From: Gammaproteobacteria bacterium
Lineage (GTDB): Bacteria > Pseudomonadota > Gammaproteobacteria > Legionellales > Legionellaceae
Assembly (NCBI GenBank): GCA_022600515.1
Contig: JAHZKG010000083.1
Location: forward strand, 1-44,937
DNA length: 44,937 nt
Direction: 5' to 3'
Both the position numbers and the translations under genes were made by a program. Shown here piece after piece: positions 8,649 through 16,321 of this stretch; positions within the stretch are counted from its first letter, which is position 1; the number at the start of each line of letters is the position of its first letter. The notes under the pieces are model-generated. The model made no database searches, had not been told where the DNA came from, and worked only from the letters and a program-made list of their open reading frames with translations.

Positions 8649-11177
8649 CTAAATACCCCGCTCGAGTAAGGGCGCCAAAAACTGCCCGGTATAAGAGTTT
8701 TTGCAAGCAGCCACTTGTTCCGGGGTTCCTACGGCCAGTATTTCACCCCCTCGGTTTCCGCCCTCAGGGCCTAAATCAATCACCCAGTCCGCAGTTTTAA
8801 TCACATCTAAATTATGCTCAATCACAACGATTGTATTGCCTTGTGAACGTAATCTAAATAGCACCTGTAGCAATTGTTTAATATCATGAAAATGTAACCC
8901 GGTTGTTGGTTCATCTAAAATATATAGCGTTTCTCCCGTGTCTCGTTTTGACAGCTCCCGTGCAAGCTTCATGCGTTGCGCTTCCCCACCTGAAAGCGTT
9001 GTTGCACTTTGTCCAAGATGAACATAAGACAACCCTACATCCATTAGCGTCTGACATTTTCGTGCTAAAACCGGCACTGCATCAAAAAAATCACACGCCT
9101 CTTCGATGGTCATTTCAAGCACTTCATGAATGTTCTTGCCTCTGTACTGAACATCTAATGTTTCACGGTTATATCGCTTGCCTTGGCACACATCGCATAT
9201 CACATAGGTATCAGGCAAAAAGTGCATTTCAACTTTAATCAAGCCATCACCCTGACACGCCTCACAACGCCCCCCGCGCACATTAAAACTAAAACGCCCA
9301 GGTTTATAACCTCGCGCACGTGATTCGGGTGTATTTGAAAATAATTCTCGAATAGGTGTAAAAAGCCCTGTGTAGGTTGCAGGGTTAGAACGAGGCGTTC
9401 GCCCAATCGGGCTTTGATCAATATCAATGACTTTATCACACCAATCAAGGCCTTCCACGCCTCCGACCTCACCCACCATTGAGATTGGGCTACGATAAAA
9501 ACGCGCACGCGCTAAAGGATAAAGCGTGTCATTGATTAAACTCGATTTACCAGAGCCCGACACCCCAGTTACACAAGTCATCAACCCAACAGGAATACTC
9601 ACAGATACATCATTTAAGTTGTGGCACGTAACCCCTGTTAAGCGAATCACCCGCCCAGCATCATAAGGCGTTCGTACGGCGGGTATTTCTATGCGCTCAA
9701 CGCCCAGCAAATATTGCCCCGTCAATGATGCGTCACACGCCATGATATCTTTGGGTGTACCTGCTGCAACAACACACCCGCCATGAATACCAGCCCCAGG
9801 CCCAATGTCCAGCACATAATCTGCTGTTCGAATGGCTTCATCATCATGCTCAACCACAATAATTGAATTACCTAAATCTCGAAGCTGCAGCAATGTTTTT
9901 AACAGCCTTGCATTATCCCGCTGATGTAAGCCAATCGATGGCTCATCCAGCACATACATCACCCCCACAAGCCCTGAACCAATTTGACTGGCCAACCGAA
10001 TACGCTGTGCTTCTCCTCCTGAAAGAGATTCTGAGCGCCGTTCCAGTGATAAATAATCCAGTCCAACTTCCACTAAAAATCTAAGCCTTGCAACAATTTC
10101 TTGATTGATTTTTTTGGCAATTTCACCTTTAGCGCCGGGCAACACCAAATGCTTAAAAAATTGATGCGCCTCTCCAATGGGATACGCCACAACATCTGTC
10201 AAGCATCGCCCATCAACCAGTACATGCCTTGCTGCTGGCCGAAGACGCGTGCCTTCGCAACGCATACATGGCCTAAACATCAGCTCAGGATTATCTTCAG
10301 GGCCAATTTTATTTGTTTTTTTCTCAATACCCAGCCCATCACATGCTGTACAAGCACCTGCCGGACTATTAAACGAAAACAACCGAGGCTCTAATTCTTC
10401 TAAACTATACCCGCATTCAGAACAAGCAAAGTTGGATGAAAATACAATATCTTGATGTGCACCATCCATCGATGCAATCACAGCAATTCCGTCCCCCACA
10501 TGTAATGCGCTCTCAAACGACTCACTCAATCGTATGCTTGCATCCGCATGCACTTTTAATCTATCAACCACCACCTCAATCGTATGTTTTTTATAGCGCT
10601 CAAGTGCTGGAGGCTCATCTAAATCATATAGTTCCCCATTGACACGCGCGCGCACATACCCCAACACTTGTAAACGTTTAAATACTTGCTCATGCTCCCC
10701 TTTACGACCACGAATCACAGGCCCTAAGAGCATAACTTTGCTGTTTTCAGGTAAATTCAATACATGATCAACCATCTGACTGACCGTTTGCGCATGCAAT
10801 TTAAGCTGATGCTTTGGGCAATATGGCTCCCCCACACGTGCATATAAAAGCCTTAAGTAATCATAAATTTCGGTGGTTGTTCCAACGGTTGATCGCGGAT
10901 TATGTGACGTTACTTTTTGTTCAATCGCAATGGCTGGTGACAACCCTTCGATTGATTCCACATCCGGTTTATCCATAATTGATAAAAACTGTCGTGCATA
11001 CGACGAAAGGGATTCAACATAACGTCGTTGCCCCTCAGCATACAACGTATCAAAGGCCAGTGATGACTTTCCCGACCCTGATAGCCCCGTAATCACCGTG
11101 AGCTTATTTCGTGGCAACGTTACATCAATATTTTGAAGGTTGTGGGTTTTTGCACCACGAATTTTAATTGCAGTCAT
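8649..11177 (-). CDS. uvrA: UvrABC system protein A with a compacted zinc region
   Basis: The DNA damage recognition ATPase of nucleotide excision repair, 842 residues against about 940 in E. coli. Both ABC modules are complete: Walker [10 protein letters not shown] (31-39) and GVSGSGKSS, signature LSGGEAQR twice, and DEPSIGLH and DEPTTGLH Walker B segments. Zinc-type cysteines are kept at 252/255, 276/279, 304/307 and 638/641, 661/664. The length difference is one clean in-frame loss between C279 and C304: only 24 residues separate CTAC from CMRC, where E. coli has about 125. The reading frame is undisturbed on both sides. The ATG overlaps the TGA of the upstream unknown gene (ATGA), so translation is probably coupled. 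Confidence 0.95.
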   Translation of the reverse strand: MTAIKIRGAKTHNLQNIDVTLPRNKLTVITGLSGSGKSSLAFDTLYAEGQRRYVESLSSYARQFLSIMDKPDVESIEGLSPAIAIEQKVTSHNPRSTVGTTTEIYDYLRLLYARVGEPYCPKHQLKLHAQTVSQMVDHVLNLPENSKVMLLGPVIRGRKGEHEQVFKRLQVLGYVRARVNGELYDLDEPPALERYKKHTIEVVVDRLKVHADASIRLSESFESALHVGDGIAVIASMDGAHQDIVFSSNFACSECGYSLEELEPRLFSFNSPAGACTACDGLGIEKKTNKIGPEDNPELMFRPCMRCEGTRLRPAARHVLVDGRCLTDVVAYPIGEAHQFFKHLVLPGAKGEIAKKINQEIVARLRFLVEVGLDYLSLERRSESLSGGEAQRIRLASQIGSGLVGVMYVLDEPSIGLHQRDNARLLKTLLQLRDLGNSIIVVEHDDEAIRTADYVLDIGPGAGIHGGCVVAAGTPKDIMACDASLTGQYLLGVERIEIPAVRTPYDAGRVIRLTGVTCHNLNDVSVSIPVGLMTCVTGVSGSGKSSLINDTLYPLARARFYRSPISMVGEVGGVEGLDWCDKVIDIDQSPIGRTPRSNPATYTGLFTPIRELFSNTPESRARGYKPGRFSFNVRGGRCEACQGDGLIKVEMHFLPDTYVICDVCQGKRYNRETLDVQYRGKNIHEVLEMTIEEACDFFDAVPVLARKCQTLMDVGLSYVHLGQSATTLSGGEAQRMKLARELSKRDTGETLYILDEPTTGLHFHDIKQLLQVLFRLRSQGNTIVVIEHNLDVIKTADWVIDLGPEGGNRGGEILAVGTPEQVAACKNSYTGQFLAPLLERGI

Positions 11178-12130
11178 ACTGTATTTCCCACTGTTATTGC
11201 TTCAGATATTTCATCTGATATATCATCAGGTGCCTCTTCAGCAATAGAGTATATTGCTTTTTGCGCTTCCGCAAAGAAAGAAACATATTGAATCGATTGC
11301 ATTAGAAAAGGGGCAGCATGTGGCTCCTCCTCATCTTCTTGAAATGGTAGTGGGGGCGGCGGGGAGAGTGGCCCATCGTCTGAGTCGCATTCCGACTCAT
11401 CATCTGAATCACCATTTGTATCGAGACGAAGGGATATTAACATGCCTGTCCCATCACCCTCTTCTGTAGCGCCTGCTGCAGCTGGTGCTGATGTGGCACG
11501 AGGTAAGTTATCAAACCCTGAAAGAAAAGCACCAATAGCACTTGTATCTTCTTGCGGCTCCAATTTCAACATGTCCGAACTGAACACCTCGCATACCCCC
11601 ATGCTATTCTTATAACTGACCAACAAATTATTGGCTACAGCTGGAAAAGCCAATGTTCTTTGCAAGCATAGAGCCTGCTTTTCAGACAAGCCTCCCTGAT
11701 TTAGATTAAATGTTGCTCCCTCTGAAAATCGCCTGTCTATGAGCGCACGCACCAATGCCTCAACCCAAACATCAGCGCCATTTTTTCCTAACTGACAAAC
11801 AAAGCGGATGTGGGCTGGAAATTTAACCGCATCTCTCCTGAAAAAATCATTCAATGACTGACTTGAGACTTGATTCAGTTGTATAGTAAAAAACACCTGG
11901 CTTTTTGATAAATCAGCAATTCGCGGACTCAATAATATATCCCTAAAGTGCGACGAAAAAGAAACATCCAATACATCACATACAATCTTAACATGTGCGC
12001 CATGGGCATAATCCCAGCGCTCAAGTGCTTGGTTTAGTTCGGCAAATACCGCAGGCGTATTATGAGAGATATATACAGATAATTTTTTATCTGTCATGAC
12101 GATATGATTTGTCTCAGCACTTTCCATCAT
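11174..12130 (-). CDS. Unknown protein with acidic C-terminal half, effector-like
   Basis: A protein of 318 residues that I do not recognise. Residues 1-190 look globular, with alternating strands and helices ([32 protein letters not shown]) and many regularly spaced Asn/Leu as in repeat-type folds. From about residue 225 it is low complexity and acidic ([14 protein letters not shown], a PPPPLP run, EDEEEP), and the last 25 residues are again acidic ([14 protein letters not shown]). There is no signal peptide or membrane segment. Such hydrophilic, acid-ended proteins are common among Dot/Icm substrates, but this is inference. Its stop overlaps the uvrA start. An internal ATG at [10 protein letters not shown] is an alternative start. 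Confidence 0.7.
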   Translation of the reverse strand: MMESAETNHIVMTDKKLSVYISHNTPAVFAELNQALERWDYAHGAHVKIVCDVLDVSFSSHFRDILLSPRIADLSKSQVFFTIQLNQVSSQSLNDFFRRDAVKFPAHIRFVCQLGKNGADVWVEALVRALIDRRFSEGATFNLNQGGLSEKQALCLQRTLAFPAVANNLLVSYKNSMGVCEVFSSDMLKLEPQEDTSAIGAFLSGFDNLPRATSAPAAAGATEEGDGTGMLISLRLDTNGDSDDESECDSDDGPLSPPPPLPFQEDEEEPHAAPFLMQSIQYVSFFAEAQKAIYSIAEEAPDDISDEISEAITVGNTV

Positions 12131-12184
12131 ATGATTGTTCCTTATGCTAATATAGGCTTAGCTTTAGATGCCTTGATTAGAACA

Positions 12185-12251
12185 CTAGGGCGTGTTGACA
12201 ATTCATCCTCACCGCCTACGTGCCGCGGCTTGTCCGCGGCATCCAGTAGAT
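12185..12251 (+). repeat. Left copy of a 67-bp terminal inverted repeat carrying a GC-rich hairpin
   Basis: This stretch is repeated in inverted orientation at 13536-13602 with 65 of 67 positions identical. The outer 21 bases (GGGCGTGTTGACAATTCATCC) behave as the IS terminal repeat and are bordered by TA. The inner part holds a hairpin: CTAC, then TGCCGCGG, loop CTTGT, CCGCGGCA, and GTAG (12216-12249). Typical IS5-family ends share only about 15-25 bases, so the extra shared length is unusual. Confidence 0.85.
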
Positions 12252-12329
12252 AAAAGTTTAATGCATTGGTAAATAAGATCAAACTCGTATGATGACGGCT
12301 CTGACACCAAGTACAAAAACGAGTTTGCA

Positions 12330-13188
12330 ATGCTTAGACTTATGCCCAATGATGAGCTTTGGTCAAAGCTGAGAGAGATCATGCTACAGCATAGGATTTA
12401 TGACAAGCTCAACCTTCGTAAAATGGTTGAGGCTATGTTGTATCGTATGTGGGTTGGCTGCCCTTGGTGAGACCTACCATCAGAATTTGGATGCTGGAAT
12501 ACAATGTATCAGCAGTTCAATCGATGGTCATCAAAAAACAAATTGATGCATATTTTTAATGTGCTTGTTCAAGAACCTGATTTAGAATGGGAGTTTATTG
12601 ATGGTAGTATTGTGAAAGCTCATCGGCATAGTGCAGGAGCCATTAATAAAGAAATACAAGCTATTGGTAAATCAGTGGCAGGAAATACAACAAAAATCCA
12701 CCTGGCTGTTGACGCTTGTGGCTTTCTAATTGCATTTCAGTTGACTGGCGGGGACGTGCATGATGCTAAAGCCGCTCCAGACTTAATCAAAACATTGCTA
12801 ATAGTAGACTATACGATTGCTGATAAGGGCTATGACAGCGAAGAAATTAGAGAATAAATTAAAGAGAAATCATCTATTCCAATTATCCCACGGAAGAAAA
12901 ACTCTAAAACGGGTCATGCTGATATAGATTGGGGTTTATATAAATACCGTCATTTGGTTGAAAATGTATAGTGATGTGATTCTTAAGTGAACCATAAGAG
13001 AATCCCTACGTGCCGTGGCTTGTTCGCGTTAGGTAGGCATTGGGAGCAAGTCATTTAAAAATCAAATGACTGTATTTGCAAGACTTAAGCATTTTCGTGC
13101 CATTGCCACAAGATATGATAAATTGAAGCGAAATTATGCTTCGATGCTGGCGATGGCATGTTCATATATCGGCTTCCTATGTAATTAA
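12330..13188 (+). pseudogene. IS5-family transposase, two nonsense codons plus an insertion
   Basis: Translating through the breaks gives a transposase of the IS427 type: LRKMVEAMLYRMWVGCPW, then DLPSEFGCWNTMYQQFNRW, the first DDE Asp in EFIDGSIVKAH, GNTTKIHLAVD, the second Asp in ADKGYDSEEI, and the Glu in RHLVENVFARLKHFRA. TGA at 12468-12470 sits where CGA (PWRDLP) is expected, and TAA at 12855-12857 sits where a Gln codon is likely. A 106-bp insertion splits VENV from FARLK. Removing exactly those 106 bp leaves 753 nt, that is 250 codons plus stop, so the three lesions are later damage to a once intact gene. Confidence 0.88.
12969..13074 (+). repeat. 106-bp miniature insertion (MITE-like) in the transposase
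   Basis: The segment interrupts the transposase between V and F of HLVENVFARLK and is bordered by a direct TGTA (12965-12968 and 13071-13074), the likely 4-bp target duplication. Its ends are imperfect inverted repeats: about 17 of 21 positions match between the left AGTGATGTGATTCTTAAGTGA and the complement of the right end. The right end is also a small palindrome, AGTCATTT-loop-AAATGACT (13049-13071). The middle has CTACGTGCCGTGGCTTGTTCGCG (13006-13028), a decayed copy of the hairpin found in the IS ends. No coding potential. Confidence 0.7.
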
Positions 13189-13242
13189 CGCGCTTGAATG
13201 CTACGTTCCAACTGAGTCCAAAACGCTAAGCAAGGAAGAGAA

Positions 13243-13530
13243 ATGAGATTCTTTTATGTCTATATTATGGCAAATAAGCGTAATGGCACGTTGTACGTTG
13301 GTTCAACGTCCGATTTGATTAAACCAACCAGGGAACACAAAAACAAAGTCATCCCAGGGTTTACTGCTAAGTATAATGTGCACATGTTAGTCTATTATGA
13401 GGCGCATGAGGCCTATGTAGAAGCTGCCCTTCGTGAGAAGCGTTTCAAAAACTGGCGCAGACAGTGGAAGTTGAATGTAATTGAAGCTTTTAATTCAGAA
13501 TGGCATGACCTCTATGAAGAAATCTGTTAA
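13243..13530 (+). CDS. GIY-YIG nuclease family protein
   Basis: A small single-domain protein of 95 residues from the UPF0213/YhbQ-like branch of GIY-YIG endonucleases. It shows YVYIMANKRNGTLYVGST (the GIY and YIG strands), then DLIKPTREHKN, GFTAKYNV, YYEAHEAYVEAALREK (the conserved Glu helix) and WRRQWKLNVIEAFN. Relatives usually have Lys-Arg-x-x-Glu-His at the third motif; here the catalytic Arg position is Pro, with an Arg two residues later, so nuclease activity is doubtful. AAGGA lies 7 nt before the ATG. A GC-rich hairpin begins 8 nt after the stop. The gene lies between the transposase remnant and the right IS end, so it looks like a passenger. Confidence 0.88.
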   Translation: MRFFYVYIMANKRNGTLYVGSTSDLIKPTREHKNKVIPGFTAKYNVHMLVYYEAHEAYVEAALREKRFKNWRRQWKLNVIEAFNSEWHDLYEEIC

Positions 13531-13535
13531 TTAAA

Positions 13536-13602
13536 ATCTACTGGATGCCGCGGACAAGCCGCGGCACGTAGGCGGCGGGGATGAATTGTCAACACGCCCT
13601 AG
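13536..13602 (-). repeat. Right copy of the 67-bp terminal inverted repeat with hairpin
   Basis: Inverted partner of 12185-12251; two mismatches, both in the short link between the outer terminal repeat and the hairpin. The hairpin (13538-13571) keeps the same CTAC/GTAG outer pairing, TGCCGCGG/CCGCGGCA stem and a 5-nt loop. It starts 8 nt after the GIY-YIG stop codon and may also serve as that gene's terminator, though no T-run follows. Confidence 0.85.
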
Positions 13603-13697
13603 CATTAAGTCTAACAAAAACCTTTAAAAAGTACTTTTTTAAATCTAACTTATTTTTAACTACATAACAGAGCAAACAGCTGAACCGCCACTTTCTC

Positions 13698-14036
13698 TTA
13701 CCTCTTTTGAGCCCCTTGCGTCTTTTGATTTAGCCATCTGCCCACTAAAAAAAATGACTCTACGCCTGCATAAAGATTTTCTAACATCCCTTCGGGCTGG
13801 TTAAAAAATCGCAGACTATCTCGGGCTAAACGCCTCGGCCTTCAGCCTTCCATGGCGTTCAGCGAATGTATGTCTTTTTCTCTAGCCAAACAAAGCACTT
13901 GCCTTAAATGAATAAACTCTATTGCTGAAATTTCTTTTTGCATTAAATCAAAAGACACCTCACCTGCGATGCTTTTGTACATAACAGCGATGAAGACAGC
14001 TTGAATCTATGCTTCATTTGGCTTCCATTCCATCAT
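13698..14036 (-). pseudogene. Decayed 113-codon gene, unrecognised
   Basis: One frame runs from ATG ATG GAA TGG to TAA with only two internal stops: TAG at codon 10 (14007-14009) and TGA at codon 65 (13842-13844). The conceptual product starts MMEWKPNEA, contains AVMYKSIAGEVSFDLMQKEI and EFIHLRQVLCLAREKDI, and ends with RFFNQPEGMLENLYAGVES and FFLVGRWLNQKTQGAQKR. Both stops are explained by single C-to-T changes (CAG to TAG, CGA to TGA), the same kind as in the neighbouring transposase. I do not recognise the family. No ribosome binding site is visible. Confidence 0.5.
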
Positions 14037-14303
14037 AAAGATTATTTATTTTACTTTATTATTGCTTTCCAATATAGAAACCATACAAGAAACCAATAAA
14101 CATAAAATAAGACCAAACGATACCCTATTGTTAAAACTCGATAAATAGTGGGCTAATTGTGAGCTAGCCCCATCAGGATTTATAATATCCAACCTTTTGT
14201 CACAAACTAACGCCCACGAAAAAATGCAAATAGAAAACAATCAGATCAAATAACAATCCAACCCAGTACCCCAACCATCACCTTTTAAAAATAGCTCAAT
14301 TTA
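14037..14303. other. Gene-free AT-rich stretch
   Basis: I see no supported gene here. A 64-codon frame on the minus strand (14046-14240) has no ribosome binding site, no family resemblance and an atypical composition, and I treat it as chance. The stretch is the remainder of the decayed island, ending at the promoter of the BON-domain gene. Confidence 0.5.
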
Positions 14304-14312
14304 TGCTATAAT
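14304..14312 (+). promoter_or_regulatory. Extended -10 promoter for the BON-domain gene
   Basis: The sequence TGCTATAAT is a perfect extended -10 element. At a 17-nt spacing the -35 region is only TTTAAA, which is acceptable when an extended -10 is present. It predicts a leader of about 40 nt ahead of the strong GAGGAG ribosome binding site of the BON gene. Confidence 0.55.
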
Positions 14313-14360
14313 AACCCAAATAATAATTTTAAAGCACTTATAATATTTGAGGAGAACTTT

Positions 14361-14915
14361 ATGCGTGGATTGCTTACCGTTGTTTTTGCTGTTGCCTGTA
14401 TGTTTACAATAACTTCATTGCATGCCAGTAAAACTAAAACCCTTGAAAACGAATTCAGTGACTCTGTTATTACGACAAAAATCACATCCAAATACACTGA
14501 AAATAAAAATTTAAACCCTTTGAAAATAACAGTATCAACCGAGCATGGTGTGGTAACCCTAAGCGGCTATGTTAAAAATAAATCAGCCATGGTTGAAGCA
14601 CTTCGACTCGCTAAAACAACCAAAGGGGTTCAATCGGTTAATGCCAATCAATTGAATATTAAACGCGTCAATACATCAATAGCGGATGCCTACATCACCA
14701 CTAAAGTGGAAGGCGCCATCTTAAAAGCGAAAGTATTAGATGATAACACCATACCACTGGTCGGCATCAAGGCGACAACAAACAACGGAATCGTCACCTT
14801 ATATGGCGAAGTAAAACGCGACCAATCTATTTCCCCTTTACTTAAACGTGTTTTATCTGTCAAAGGCGTCAAGCAAGTTGTTTCGCATTTGCATGTGAGC
14901 AAAAATAAGACATAA
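14361..14915 (+). CDS. Periplasmic protein with two BON domains (OsmY-like)
   Basis: A 184-residue exported protein. Residues 1-22 form a signal peptide (MRGLLTVVFAVACMFTITSLHA, cleavage after HA). Two BON domains follow, about 32-102 and 107-180, each with the pattern (D/A)xxITTK(I/V) ... Gly-V/I-VTL-x-G-x-V ... VKGV-x-x-V. BON domains bind membranes or phospholipids; OsmY-type proteins are periplasmic and rise in osmotic or envelope stress. A GAGGAG site 8 nt before the ATG supports the start. It stands alone, with its own extended -10 promoter. Confidence 0.9.
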   Translation: MRGLLTVVFAVACMFTITSLHASKTKTLENEFSDSVITTKITSKYTENKNLNPLKITVSTEHGVVTLSGYVKNKSAMVEALRLAKTTKGVQSVNANQLNIKRVNTSIADAYITTKVEGAILKAKVLDDNTIPLVGIKATTNNGIVTLYGEVKRDQSISPLLKRVLSVKGVKQVVSHLHVSKNKT

Positions 14916-14990
14916 CCATCTGCAAAGACACTGGATAAACGATTCATGCTCAGGTAAAATCAAACATTATGTTTTATTTTACCTCCAATC

Positions 14991-16265
14991 ATGGATGCAT
15001 TTTATATGTCTGATGTTAAAACACAATCAAATACAACACGTTATTTACCCTGGGTTATTTGGTTTTTAGGGGCCTTTTTTTATTTTTACGAAAATCTATT
15101 ACAAGTGTCACCCAGTGTTATGGTACAAGACTTAATGCACGCACTCTCTATTGATGCCGCAGGATTAGGTCTTTTAGCTGGCGCTTTTTTTTGTGGCTAT
15201 GCACCCATCCAAATTCCAGCAGGCGTATTAGCTGATCATTATAGTGTTCGTTCATTGCTTGGCACCGCCATTGCTTTTTGTGTGATTGGAACGCTTTTAT
15301 TTGTTTCAGGCCATGGAATTTATCAAGCAGCCTTAGGTCGCTTCCTCATTGGTATTGGCTCAGGGTTTGCAGCCATTTGCTCTATGAAACTTGCAACCCT
15401 TTTATTTCCCGCTAAAAAATTCCCTTTTCTTGTGGGCTTAATGGTTGCATTTGGCATGACGGGTAGCATTATGGGCGGCGGACCACTCGCCTTTGCTGTT
15501 GAATCTATCGGCTGGCGTAATGCACTCTATGCACTTATTGCTTTCGGCGTTGTGCTCGGTGTGGTTGTTTTTTTGCTCATACAAGAAAAAAAATACATCT
15601 CTGAAAAAACAAACCGCCCTCATCAAAACCAGCATGTCTTACATGGCTTAAAGCAAGTGCTCTCGTGCAAGCAAAGCTGGGCCATTGCAGGATATGGCGG
15701 CCTGATGTTTGCACCCACATCGATTTTTGGTGGTTTATGGGGTGTACCTTTTATTATGCAAGCTTACGATTTAGACAAAACATCTGCGGCAAGCTTTGTA
15801 TCCCTCTTATTTTTAGGTTGGGTGATTGGCGGACCATTAACCGGACTGGTTGCAGGCAATCTTAAAAAGAAACGCCCTGTGTTATTGATTGGCTCTATCG
15901 GCGCACTGACCTGCATGACGAGCATTTTATATATCCCGCACCTGCCTTTATTCGCGCTCTCAACCGTTATTTTCTTATTTGGTTTGTTTTCAAGCTGCTT
16001 TCTGCCTTCGTTCTCTATCATGAGAGAAACGCATGACGATGCCAACTCAGGCGCCGCACTTGGCTTTATGAACACAGCCAATATGCTAGGTGGCATGATT
16101 GGCTTACCATTGGTGGGCTTGCTTTTAAATCATCTATGGGATGGTCATATGTTAGATGGTGTAAAGCATTATACAACGTCTAATTACACAGCCTCACTCT
16201 CACTGCTGCCATTGATGATGCTGATTTCAATTGCTTTACTCTGCTTAGTGAAAGAGAAAGCATAA
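14991..16265 (+). CDS. MFS transporter, Pht-like
   Basis: A 12-helix carrier of 424 residues. The start of helix 1 and the following loop, WFLGAFFYFYENLLQVSPSVM, and then IDAAGLGLLAGAFFCGYAPIQIPAGVLADHY are typical of the MFS branch that includes the Legionella phagosomal transporters (PhtA, PhtJ and relatives), which import amino acids or nucleosides inside host vacuoles. Coxiella and Francisella also carry many of these. The substrate cannot be told from sequence. A second in-frame ATG at residue 6 has a weak GGA upstream and could be the real start. A GC-rich hairpin follows the stop codon by a dozen bases. Confidence 0.85.
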   Translation: MDAFYMSDVKTQSNTTRYLPWVIWFLGAFFYFYENLLQVSPSVMVQDLMHALSIDAAGLGLLAGAFFCGYAPIQIPAGVLADHYSVRSLLGTAIAFCVIGTLLFVSGHGIYQAALGRFLIGIGSGFAAICSMKLATLLFPAKKFPFLVGLMVAFGMTGSIMGGGPLAFAVESIGWRNALYALIAFGVVLGVVVFLLIQEKKYISEKTNRPHQNQHVLHGLKQVLSCKQSWAIAGYGGLMFAPTSIFGGLWGVPFIMQAYDLDKTSAASFVSLLFLGWVIGGPLTGLVAGNLKKKRPVLLIGSIGALTCMTSILYIPHLPLFALSTVIFLFGLFSSCFLPSFSIMRETHDDANSGAALGFMNTANMLGGMIGLPLVGLLLNHLWDGHMLDGVKHYTTSNYTASLSLLPLMMLISIALLCLVKEKA

Positions 16266-16272
16266 AACATAT

Positions 16273-16301
16273 CTACGTGCCTCGCATGAAGCGAGGCATC
16301 T
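16273..16301 (+). repeat. Hairpin of the CTACGTGCC...GGCATC family, possible terminator
   Basis: TGCCTCGC, loop ATGAA, GCGAGGCA form a perfect 8-bp stem (16278-16298). The flanks match the hairpins in the IS ends: CTACGTGCC before and GGCATC after. The inner stem differs from those copies (TCGC/GCGA instead of GCGG/CCGC) but remains fully paired, so both arms changed together. It lies between two convergent genes and may end transcription, although only a mixed A/T run follows. Confidence 0.7.
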
Positions 16302-16321
16302 CATCTATTTAATTTAATCAA

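Larger units (their letters stand above)
12188..13599 (+). mobile_element. Decayed IS5-family (IS427-like) element with passenger gene
   Basis: The element begins GGGCGTGTTGACAATTCATCC and ends with its inverse, flanked on both sides by the dinucleotide TA inside a CTAG context, which fits the TA target duplication of the IS427 branch of IS5. Inside are a broken DDE transposase, a 106-bp miniature insertion within it, and an intact GIY-YIG gene downstream of it. Its 1.4 kb length exceeds the roughly 0.85 kb usual for this IS group; the miniature element, the hairpin sequences and the GIY-YIG gene account for the difference. It cannot transpose by itself because the transposase frame has two stop codons and an insertion. 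Confidence 0.8.

Noticed and set aside
11178..11230. LexA (SOS) box ahead of uvrA
   Set aside because: No CTG-N10-CAG palindrome is visible near the uvrA start or ahead of the overlapping upstream gene.
12142..12330. Reading frame across the left IS end on the minus strand
   Set aside because: It is the complement of the terminal repeat and the transposase start; no ribosome binding site or family match.
14046..14240. 64-codon reading frame on the minus strand
   Set aside because: No ribosome binding site, no resemblance to any family, and it sits in a decayed region.
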